DNA of 64,000 nucleotides, from assembly GCA_023078555.1 (NCBI GenBank), contig CM041198.1, forward strand, positions 3,023,354 to 3,087,353, read 5' to 3'. How positions within the stretch are numbered: position 1 is the stretch's first letter; each line of letters starts with the position of its first letter. Below the pieces are notes generated by a model. That model had not been told where the DNA came from. It saw nothing but the letters and a program-made list of their open reading frames with translations, and did not search any database. This document shows, piece after piece, positions 33,613-44,586 of this stretch. A program made the translations under genes and the position numbers. Source of the stretch: Ulva prolifera. Its lineage: Eukaryota > Chlorophyta > Ulvophyceae > Ulvales > Ulvaceae.

Positions 33613-36126
33613 ACATCAGCGTTGCCTGGTCAACCCGTGCAGCCGCTGCACGCTAGCCCAGGAGGCGATGGTTACTCGCTATAGCGCTAGCATAGTATGT
33701 GCTTATGTTGTGGCTTACAGTGCGCGGTCTGCTTGCGCGGTCTCCTTGCCTGGTCGCTGCGCTACAACGGTACCACGGCAGTGTCGATGCCATGGCGCCA
33801 GGTACGCATGGGACCTGGCCCTGATGGATGCTTCAGGCTGCTGTCATCTGTGCAGCCCATGTTAGGTACCACCTGACATGCTGCCGCGAGTCGCGCTGGA
33901 TGCTGAGGCTGATGCGAGATACCCCCTTCTCGCTGCAGCGCTGAAGCATGGCGGGCTTCGGTTGACTACGCTGCTGCGCTTACTGGTGACACGTCATCAG
34001 CTCGAGTTCTCCACAGGTGATAGCAGTCTGCCAGGCGGCCGAGGAGGAGCTCGAGTGCACTGACTTGACATGTGTGTGGACGACGGGCTGCTTGTGGCTC
34101 AGCGCGTGTCACCGCGGCGGGCAGGAGTGACCGCGGCACAAATGTTGCGGATCCTTTCAACACACTGCCATTGCCAGCGTCTGCGAGGGACATCGCACGC
34201 CGCGTCTCGATCTGCCCCAAAAGAGAGAGTTGGCTGTATAGACAGGCATACTCTTGTGTCTACACTTGTAAGAGCGCAGCGTGGGTCCGTGCTGACCAGC
34301 TGCCTAGGTTCCGAACAGTCTCGAATGTCCCAAGTTGGGCTGGTCAGCCCCTGCAGTTTGACACGCGTTGGCGAGGACCAGGCGCTCGCGCAAAGGTCGA
34401 GGCTTCCAGACGTGCACGTGACGATGTGTGACAATAGGGCGGTGTAAGGCAAGGAATGTGACAGCTGTCGTTGGTCAAAAGGCCCATCCACTTTGCCGCG
34501 TGCCCCCTCTGGTTTTCTGCCAAACTCGTTGTGTTCACATCCAGGTTTGGCATGACTCAGCAGAGTGAGGCCGAGCGAGCCCGCCATGCCAGCCCCCAAT
34601 TCCAGCAGCTTGCTGGCTTGCCTGGCACTTGTAGGAGTAGCACATGTAAATTATGTGGCAGGTGGGATCCATGTGTGGTGCTGTCCACCTCCAAATATGC
34701 CCCAAAACTGACTTTTTCAATTCTCAGTGCAAGGATGTTTGCGGCAGGCCACTGTGATACCCCAGAGTGCATTACCACTGATGTTGTGTTGTGAAAATTC
34801 GCAGCCTCAAGGCCAAACAACCAACATGCAGCTCGACCAGAATCCGCCCGATCAGCACTTCACATATACCTCAAGTGATCTCCTGTTCGAATCTGAGCCT
34901 CAATCCTTGCACACCAGCTCCAACAGCTATTCTGCGTGTGCTATCGAGCCCGACTATGCGTGTGCTTCACCATTTTCTGTGTTGAAAGTTGCTGTGCACT
35001 CAGTCTCACAAATCGAATGCATTCACCGGCAGCTTTTTTGCGTGCTTCGCGAATCTGCATTCCAGTTGTCAACACTGATCTCGTGGAGTGCATGGCGTGG
35101 CGGTGTGGTGAGTGGTGTCCCGTGACGCACGCCCCATGCGAGATTCCAACACCCCGAGTTTGGGTGAAAACCGGTGCCCCAGTGCATGGTGCCGGTGGTC
35201 GGCTTGCCGGCAAGGAGCCTTGGCGGCGCGAACTACCAATATATGCATGCGCCTCAGTCTGCCAGCCGCCAGGGGCGCTCAGCGCCACGTGCATGTTTGT
35301 GCTCGCATCAGCGCCGCTAGTTCCCCCCTGAACGTGTCACGCTGACGGGGGCTCGTGTGCATGCATTACCGCTTATTCAATGTGGCTTGAGGGTGTACCA
35401 CACTTGATGTGCACACGGTACGCTACAGCAAGTTGTGACACCATAAAAACAACATGCTCGGGTCTAGATGGCCTGAATGTGGCGATGATTACCAGTAGAT
35501 GCCAGCATTGAGGCGTTCGAAACTCCCTGCAATTTCTTCGACCTCTTAACTCGTATACTTGAGCGGAGTCGGCAACACTTGAAACAGTCTCATCCGCGGC
35601 TCTACGTCTACATTCGGGCACACGGCGAACTCTGCAAGCTCAGAGCGTGCTGCAATCCCGCGTCTTCACGTCCACCAGGAGCCAAATAGTTTTGCCTGAC
35701 AGGCTTAGCGGACTTCAGCTGACCAGCTGAGAGCGCCAGCGGGATGAGCGGTGGGCAGGTGCGACGTCGCCGCTGCATGCATGCCGCCCGCGCGCAGCGC
35801 AACATGCACGGCCCAGAGCATCGATAATTCCCTTGCTATCTCGTCACACGTTCCCGGCAGACTTTTGTCGCAGCCGCTCAACATTGCATGCATGCGGCTA
35901 CCAAAAAGGCGCGGAGACTTGCAGTCTGGTCTTCGGAAGCGCGCAGCGCCAGCACACGGCCGCTGTCCGCTCCGAAACTCGCCCTCACATCAGCAGCGTG
36001 TTCAGGCACACGCACATACGGCCTGTTGTCATCGGGCATGCGGTAGGTATACGTAGCGTTTGGTCCGCAACAGCTCTTGAGCGTCACAGTCAGCGAGCGA
36101 CACAATCAGCACTGCTGCTACAGACT
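33613..36126. other. Intergenic between RMD5 and CLC
   Basis: No gene recognised. The short frames here lack starts, domains or splice context. The final few hundred bases should contain the CLC promoter and leader; no core promoter motif could be assigned. Confidence 0.5.
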
Positions 36127-37933
36127 ATGGCCGAGGACACGCCAGACACGGAAGTGCCTCTCATCGACTCGACTGCAGCGACGACCTCGAGCAATGGCCG
36201 GTCTTCCAAGCCAGCTGAGCGGCTGTCCATGTGGCTCGAGACTCCCGGGACGTTGCAGCTGCTTGTCGCGATGCTTATTATCGGCAGCAGCTGCGGCCTC
36301 GTCGCCTTCGCCTACGACACCATCCTTGACTTCTTCCTAGATTTCACATGGAAGTTCCTGCCGGAGCGGGTGGTGCAGCCGCTGTGGAAGCACATTGTGG
36401 CGGACGGCGAGATGGCGCCAGACAGCGCCTGGGCGCTCGGGCTATACATCCTCGCCATCTGCTCGTTCTACGGATTTCTCGTAGGAGCGTCGCAGAAGCT
36501 GCTGGGCTGCCCCGGCGATCTGCCGGAGACCATCGGTAGTTTCCATGCCCAAGGATGCGTGCTCTATTCACAGGTGCGATTGCTCCCCACGGCCCAGCGC
36601 TTGCTCATATGGTAGCGCAGTGCCCGGCGGAAGGTCCTGGTATTTGCTCACGAAGGTGTGCTGGTGTGTTAGAGGTAAGGCTGGCAGCAGATCGGGCGAG
36701 AGTGCACCTCGTGCGGCGTCACCTGTGCCACACGCGGCATGTCTGTCAACTTGTAGCCACCCTTGGTACTGAGCCTCCTCCGTGTAGACCTGCAAGCATT
36801 CGCCCCTGAATTGGTCATGTCCAAGGATATTTATAATGCTGGACTGCTCGCCCTCGGGGGGGCCCACCTGGAAGGCTCCATGTCACCTGTGGACCACACA
36901 TGTCCCTGGAGCATTCCGGTAGTCCATGTACCTAGCGACGTGTCGACTTGATCATGCACACATACGTATGTACACACGCGTCAAGTCCTCACCCGGTAGT
37001 TCTGTTCAATCTGCTCAACGTGCGCCTGCATCGCCCCACACCCGCGGATTCGGGCAGTGGCTGTAGAGCTCCATCGCGATCCCTAGCACCGGCATATCTG
37101 CCCATGTGGTGAAGCCGGTGCCGTCACGTGAGGTTCACATGCGTGCATGCATACCTGCACAAGCGGGCTCCTCTCGGCAGACTTGGTCGACGCTTGAGTG
37201 TGACTTCTGCTCGCAAATTCTGTCGCGCAAGTCAGAGTCTGCGGCGGCGTGTTGCTTGGATGCTTTCTTTCGGCCCCGGACCTTGTATTTGTCACGGCCC
37301 CGATGGACATGTAATCATGCATACACGATGCCCTGACCCCTGACCCTGCACGCCAGGCCATGCTGTGCTGTGGCACTCTGCGCATGCCACGGAATACCTG
37401 CCCGGACGCAGCATGCAGCGTGGCGGGGACTCATACGTGCACAATGTGTAGCCCGCTCAGGCGACCCTTCAGGCCTCCTCTGCTTGGTTTGCTCGCCAGT
37501 TCAGCTGCTTCTGTGCTGTTTGGTGGGCAGGTCTTGTGTCTGTATCGTGATACCGCAACTACCATGTCAAGGTGGGCTGTTTTGTACCTCTCGTTTCCGT
37601 ATGTCCGTACAACACGCAGCACATCTGTGTGTGCTGAGTGCAAGAGCCGCCGGCTGGGCACGCAAACCAGCGAGGGCCATGCATGCAAGCGCGCCATGCA
37701 TGCAGGCCCCCAGCATGCTCGTGTGCTCCCTCCTGAGCGTCACCGCCGGCGGCTCTCTTGGCCCGGAGGCCCCCCTGCTGTGCCTCTGCGCCTCAACCGT
37801 CGCGTACATCTTCCAGAAGATTCTGCCCGTCAGCCCGCGCATGCTGCGCTACTGCTCCATGATGGGCATGTGCGCCGGCCTCGCCGCTTTCTTCGGCGTC
37901 ACCATGGGCGGTACGTCACCCCCCCCCCCCCCC

Positions 37934-37965
<32 letters not shown>

Positions 37966-39089
37966 AGGAGGCGGCACCGAGCCGATGCGTGTGCGAGTCA
38001 TTCCTGATATACAGCCGCACATCTCACTGCGCACACGCCGCCCCCCTGCAGCGTCTCAGCTCCATTTTTGCCGGCCGTGCTGCGAGTGCTGTGCATCCTG
38101 TGACCCTCCATGTTCCCCCTGCAGGTGTCATGTTTGCGCTGGAGGTGCCGCACCGCATGGGCATAGAGTATTTCGAGGTCGCGACGCACGCGCTCGCGGC
38201 CGGCGTGCTGTGCCTCTCCGTCTTCCGCGCCTTCGGCCTCATCCCCTTTGGCGCGATCTGGGCGTTCCCGGCCGAGCTGCTCGAGGTCGACTCGCGCCAC
38301 ATCATGCTCGGCATCGCGATCGGCTTCTTCGCGGCGGGAATCGCGATCGTGTGGACATACTTCACGAAGTTCCTCAAGCGGCGCGTCGCCAAGATCGGCC
38401 TTGACGAGCACCTCACCCCTATCAAGGCCGGCACCATCGGCGGCGTCATCATCGGCGTCGTGTGCATGCTCCTCCCCCCGGTCATGTTCTGGGGAGAGTT
38501 TGAGCTCAAGAGTTTTGCCAACCCGACGATCCCACTGCCGCACATCTGGCCCGGCGGGGGGGTGTGGGGCGTCGATTCGTACCGCCTCGGCGACTGGGAC
38601 GCGACCACGTACCTCCTCATCGGGGTCACAAAGCTCTTCGCGATCACCGTCACGCTCCTCGCGGGCTTCCGCGGCGGCTTCATCTTCCCGCTGTTTGCGA
38701 CCGGCGCCGCGTTTGGGACGGCCGCGCGCCTCGCGATGTCCGCGTCGCCCCTCTTCGCGTGGCTGCCCGCGGAGGACTTTCCGGCCGTGCTGTTCGCGAT
38801 GTGCGTGGCCGCGGGCCTCAACACCTCGATCACCCGAACGCCCCTCGGCACAACAATCATCCTCACGACGCTCTGCGGCCAGGCCGGGGTTGCCGTGCCG
38901 GCCCTCGCGTCGGCGCTCGTCGCGCTCTACTGCACGAAAGAGGTGCCGTTCATCATGACGCAGAAGAGCCGTGACGACGCGCGGACGCTGCTGTCGTGCT
39001 CCAGCAAAGAGCCCGGCGACGCGGGGCCGTCCGGGCACAGCCACCCGGTCGCCAACGCGCTGGACATCCCCATCCACTACGCGGACTGA
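36127..39089 (+). CDS. CLC-family chloride channel/transporter (SLGPE type)
   Basis: Exons 36127-36573, 37706-37910 and 38125-39089 (TGA) join to 538 residues. CLC proteins are dimeric membrane anion channels or anion/proton exchangers. Two family signatures are clear: GGSLGPEAPLL, where GPEAP matches the GxEGP motif and keeps the gating glutamate with Ala for the second Gly, and GGFIFPLFATGAAFG, the GxFxP motif. The first signature (GSGIP) is replaced by GCPGDLPETIGSF. Multiple hydrophobic segments follow, and I see no C-terminal CBS pair, so it is closer to cyanobacterial/CLC-e,f-like proteins than to CBS-bearing CLCs. The N-terminus (about 40 residues) is Ser/Thr-rich and presumably cytosolic. 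Intron 2 starts GTACGTCA and runs straight into a 45-bp C tract. Exon 3 is strikingly GC-rich. Confidence 0.93.
37919..37963. repeat. C tract at the CLC intron 2 donor
   Basis: 45 bp of C with a single G at 37934, starting 8 bp after the 5' splice site at 37911. Proline-rich frames across it are not coding. Confidence 0.9.
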
Positions 39090-42000
39090 GGTGTTTCGCG
39101 AGCGTGAGGACCTCATGCTGCGCTGCGGACGGGTTGCCGCAAGCAGCCGGGTTGCCACATGCACCGGTAGGGCTGTGCTGTGCTGCGTGCTGTGCTGCGT
39201 GCTGTGCTGCGCACTGCGAGGGCGGGGGCCGCACGGCACTGTTGTTGTGGAGGCGGCAGGTCGCAGCACAGCGCACAGCGCAGCACAGCATGGGACGTCC
39301 GAGGTGTCCAGGGTCTCGACGCAGATCTCATACCGCGGCTCGTCAGTTGTGGTGGCCCACGGGCATGGGGAATGTGAGGAGCCACGTGCGAGCCTCTCGG
39401 TGTGTGTGGCCAGCCACCTGCTTCGCGACCCCGCATCTTGCGCAGCCTTGCTTCACCTGCAGATTGCCACAGACTGTGTAGTCACACAGGTGCCGCTGTC
39501 CGCACGGTGCGCAGCACGCACAGCGCGCATTGACGGGGGGAGCGCGCAGGGGCCTCACGGCAAGTGCGCCGGCGCCGCGGCTCGTGGCTCGAGTGGTGCG
39601 GGTTGATTCTGTGTGGACGTTTCGGGCGGTGTCGGCGGTCGTGCGGCGACGGCGCTCCCATGCATCTCTGAGGAGCGCCCTGGTCGTGCGGCGACGGCGC
39701 TCTCATGCATCTCTGAGGAGCGCCCCGGCAAACAGGGGTTTTGTATCTGAGCCGAGGGGGGGGCGGCTGAGTTTTGCAGCTTCCACCGCGGAGCCGTGTT
39801 TGCGGGTGTGCGCTGCTGAGTCCGCAGCATGACGTGGCTGTGGTGGTCTGAAGGGTGCAGTCAATGTGAGGTCGCCTGCTTTGCCAGAGCAGGGTTGTGT
39901 GGCTGCAGCGCATCATGCGGCAGCTGCACGTGCGGGCTGGTGGCGGATGTATCTCATGTCAGTACCTGTCGCTGTGTGCAGTCGCACTTTTGCGTTTCGT
40001 TTTGGAACTTTGGCGAGAATGGTGCGTGTAGATGACAGACAGGCGGAGTAGTGGTGGTGTGGTGTGCTGTGGTGTGCTGTGGTGTAGGTGCAGAGGTAGG
40101 GCGGGGCTACCGCGAAAGACGCTCCTCCAGCGTCGGTGTATCTAGTGAACCCGTGCATGCGGTTGCCACAACTTGATGTGGATGTGACGTGGCTGCAGCA
40201 GTCAAATAGAGTTTGTGATGTCGATACCTTGTCAATGTTGCATATTTGGCAGGACTGCAGCGTGGCAGCACTGCAGCGTGGCCCATTTGTTGGTTGCTGC
40301 CGGGCTTGGACTGCAGCGCTGTTCACCAGCTTCCAAGGCGAGGATGACGATGTGCGGCAAGGCATGCGGAAGCTGTGTGTCCCGGTGGTGTAGTGTTGTA
40401 ACTCCTAGTGTGACGACATGTTGCAGTCCGAAATGGCCAAATATGACATTAAAAAGTATATCGACAGGCTGAAGCGCTGCTGTGCTTGTTGGAACATGAT
40501 GGCAGATTTGAAGTTGCTGCAAGACAGGTTCGGCTGGACGAGACTCTTCATGAGGTATATAGAGGTGCATACTGAACACATAGATTGTCAACCGCCCAGT
40601 ACGCTGTGCATCTCGTCCTCCTGACTCACGTGTCCGTCATTGTGACTTGACATCTGCCGCAGTAACACGACTTTCGTGGTTTCGGAAGCCCAAAGGCGTT
40701 AACATGTCAAAATGAACCCGTGTGTATCGGTGTGAGCAGAATAGTACAGGTAATAAGCTGCCTGCCATGTGTGGTACAAGACTGAAGACAATTTGCAATA
40801 CGAGTATGATATCGACGACGGTAAGATGTTATTTACCACTGATCAAAATCCGATGACAGTACCGCTGTGCCCTAGCTAAATGCTGGACAGAGCTCCAGAG
40901 TATCACTCACTGCTACAACCGACTATGGCTGGAAGCCCCACCTAACGCGGGTCTACATAGTGCAGAGTGAATCGCATCAAAGAAATTGCCATGTGCGGTA
41001 CAAGACCTTGCCATGTGAAGCCTGGGGAGCCTTGCTCGGTTGAGAGTTGTACAACTGTGATGTGATGTGATGTGTTTCATGACAAAGGCCACGCCCGATT
41101 GTACCTGTTTGCACTTTCAGCACACTTTTTTTTCATTTGCGTGCTGAAAGAAACAGTTTTTTTTTACCCAATCTGCACTCACCTGCCAACAGCTGTAATT
41201 CGCGCTTGCTGGTGAGGTGTGTCAAGATGTGAGGTACAAGCACGCAGAGAAACTGACGAAGGGTAGTTACTGAGATATCGATCAGTGTAAGGCAGGGAGC
41301 CAGCCACTGGCGTTGGGCTAATCTGCTATATGTCAAAGACACGCATGGCCAGTCACTCTGACCACACTATACAGTGAGCTTTCTACCTCAGTAAACACTT
41401 TATTCCTGACAAGTGTTGGCACTGACACATCACCCCAGTGGTCATGCACCAGCTGCTTGCTGTTCAAGAATGTTCGTCACCAGCATAGTGCCAATGTGGC
41501 GAGTCAGACAATTCTGGCATTTTTGTATTTCGTGCACCAACTCGTCTGCCAATCGCCCATTTCACGTGTCTCCAGCTTGTGACTGTGCTGTGCCATGAAA
41601 CCAGTCGAGCCTGATGCCGTTCTCTGCAGCTGAATTGGATGAACATGTTGCCTTTGGTGACATGCGTCGTCCATCACAGCCTGGCGCTGCATGTTTTGCA
41701 TTCTGAGCACTACAGCTTGATAGAACTGGTCAGCTTGATAAGAGGTACTGCCACAAAGTAGGAACGACTATTGACTCAGCACATCAACTCATCGTCTCTT
41801 GTAAGCTTGGCTGCCAGATCCTGATTGCATCACTAGTGATTGCTAGTGATGCAATCAGGATCTGCAAGGCCACCTCTGTTTTCCAGCCAAGACACACGCT
41901 GCCTGCTTGAAGCAAATTCCAGCACTCAACACGGCCAAGTCAACCACTGCTTGGTGAATGGATTGGCAGATTCCTTTAGACTCTGACTGAGTTCATAATC

Positions 42001-43304
42001 GACCCACTCACAGCTTGCTCTGAGATCTCGCAAGGTTCAGACGTTGGTCAGGGCTCTTCATACTCATCTGAAGGCTGGCCCAGTGCTCTGTGGATTCCAT
42101 ATGATGGCAACTGTGATCCAGAGGCAAACAGGTTTTGAGATTGGGAGGAAGTCGCCCATAGTGGCCTCGCTGCAGCTTTCTGAGGGAGTGAACATTGGTT
42201 AACTGCTCGTGTTGATGTCGCCTTGGTTATGTCCCTGAGAATTTTTGGCAGAATGGGCCGTTGCAACGACCCGAGCTAATGAAATCTGTTCATGTATGTG
42301 GCAGTGAGCAGGTCTCAGGAAAAAAAAGTAATATATTCGATGTGATTCTTGCAAGTCAGACCTGAAGGGTGTCACGATGAGGTGCTTGCTGCACACATGA
42401 GAAAACATCACTTGCACTGCTCCTTTTGAACACAACACTATGACATCTTCAATCGCCATACCCTCCTACACTGATCATCCGTAATTCAGGCTAGAAGATG
42501 TAGCTCAGTTGATGCTTGACGTCGACGCTCAAGTGTGTGAGACTGCAAGGGCTAGTGTAGCGGCCTTGAAGGGGTCGTCCGCAATTCAGCAGCCCCAGGT
42601 CAGTTGAGCCTGAAGCATCACGCTTATCAGACACTGGATCAGCATACCTACGATGATGCCCACGTTCGCTTTTCTGACGCTGTGATGCGATATTATAACA
42701 AGACAACACTGCGCGATCTGAATGTTCCTTCAAATAACATGTTCCCTTGCACTCTCAGAGCCACACATCGCCAGTGGTCATGGTTACACACCATTCCATT
42801 CGTCCCTGCCGTTTGTGCAATGTCGTGTGAACGATGCCGGGCACACAGCGGCCTGATTCAACATCTTTCGATCGTGAGCCACACGACTGCTGCTGCATGC
42901 TGCCCCAAAGCCGATCACAGTGTCCAAATGCAAAGAGCATGCAGCAAGAGACCGCCCATATATCCACTGGTTTTTACACCCAGAACTGCCACATCTGACA
43001 TACCAAGTCATCTCTGTCCAGATCATATGACGGCAAAAGCATGCATGATAACACGCAGACCTGGCACGTTCCCGCATGTGATTTGCGGGCACGACTCCTC
43101 CGCCTTGCAGCCTACGCGGCTGTTTGTATGTGGAGCGCAGTCCACCAAACACAAAGCCTCATGCAAAGCAGCCGCCGGATTCACGCATGAGCGTGGATCT
43201 GCAGCGCAAAGGAGGGCGGCCATGCACAGCTGACACCACCATGAAGCATGCACTCGCGGGGGCAACATCGGCCTAGCCTCGGTCCGGCGGCCGTACGCTC
43301 ACAT
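39090..43304. other. Intergenic between CLC and CWC22 (convergent 3' ends)
   Basis: No gene recognised. It holds a TGCTGTGCTGCG microsatellite near 39175-39215, a 45-bp two-copy direct repeat (39636-39725, containing GTCGTGCGGCGACGGCGCTC), and a perfect 21-bp hairpin (41815-41862). From about 40.6 to 42.5 kb the DNA is AT-richer than the rest. A 209-codon frame at 42604-43233 has no ATG start and no recognised domain. Confidence 0.5.
41815..41862. repeat. Perfect 21-bp hairpin
   Basis: AGATCCTGATTGCATCACTA plus G (41815-41835) and its exact reverse complement (41842-41862) around the 6-nt loop TGATTG. Confidence 0.88.
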
Positions 43305-44555
43305 TCACGCTCTCACCTGCGGCCGCTCGCGGCTCTCGTGCCGCCCCCGGCTTGGCTGCCGCTCACGGCTGCGCCGCCGCTCCGCCGTGCCGCCTCCGCC
43401 GCTGCCCTCCCGCCGCCGCTGCCGCTGCCGCGGCGGCCCAGAGTCCGCCTCCGAGTCCGACCCGCCCCCGCGCTTCCCCGCCGGCCGCTTCCGCGGCTCA
43501 CTCCGGCCCCGCCCCCGCCGCTCTGCCGGGCTCGGGCTCCCGCTGTCCGAGCTGCTCGACCCGCTCGAGCCACTCGAGCCACTCGAGCCACTGCTGCTGC
43601 TCGACCCGCTGCCGGACGACGAGGAGTCGTCGTCGTCCGCCGACCCCCCGCCCGCGACCTGCGCCAGCGCGCGCTTGAGCTCCGTCTCGCGCATCTCCGC
43701 CTCCGCGGCCGCCAGCGCCGCGCGCAGGTCCACAGTGATTCCGCCGAGCCCGATCGCCGTGAAGAAGTTGATGCTGAAGCGCATGTTGGCCATCGAGTCG
43801 CGGGGGAACACGCCGCCGAGGTGCGGCGCGACGTCCGGGTCCCGGAGGATCTCGTTGAGCCGTGTCAGGCTGAGATTCTCCGCGAGGTCCTTGAAGAGGT
43901 ACTTGTAGAAGATGCGGGTGGCTGAGGTGGTGTCGGCCTCGGTGACGCGGACCTCCCGGAGGACCTCCCAGGAGAGGGCGCGGTGGCCAAGGAGGTGTGC
44001 GAAGAGCTTCGCGATGTTGCGCAGCTTGTTCGTCTCGAGGCGGTGGCAGAGCTTGAGGTTTCGGACGAAGCAGTCCTCAAAGGCGTGCCTGCAGCCAGTG
44101 TCGGGTCGCGCCGTAGCATTGACAGGGCTGGCATCCGTCAACTGCACCTACCTTTCTAACACTGTTCTACGTGGTCAGGGCCGCCGACCGGACACTGCCT
44201 GCAACGCGGAGGGGGGCGATTGCGCCGCGGCCACATGGGGTGTGCATGAGCACAGCACGCGAGCACCTGCAGCGGCCGGGTCTGCGAAGTGGGGCACGGC
44301 CGAGCATGGGCTGCATGCGCCGGCCGCCCTCCGCAAGGACGGCCCCGCAGCAGCATCGTCTCCTCGAGGTGTCACAGACCCCGATGAAGGCCGGGCAGGT
44401 GTGGCCCGCGCGAGCCTCAGACTGACAACGCCGACAGGCGCGCGGACGACGTGAGCGGGGGCCATTGCACGGCACCTCTCCGAGATAGACCGCATGGCAT
44501 CACAACCACAAACATCTGAATTCGAAGTCATCTGCGTGTAGATATTTGGAGAGAA

Positions 44556-44586
<31 letters not shown>

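Noticed and set aside
36127-39089. CLC lacking the gating glutamate
   Set aside because: At first GSLGP was aligned with GREGP; aligning GPEAP instead keeps the glutamate, as in other SLGPE-type CLCs.
37998-39269. 423-codon minus-strand frame, Arg/Glu-rich
   Set aside because: It is the antisense shadow of CLC exon 3; the real frame has clear CLC motifs.
42604-43233. 209-codon plus-strand frame
   Set aside because: It starts with TTG, shows no splice context or known family, and could be chance.
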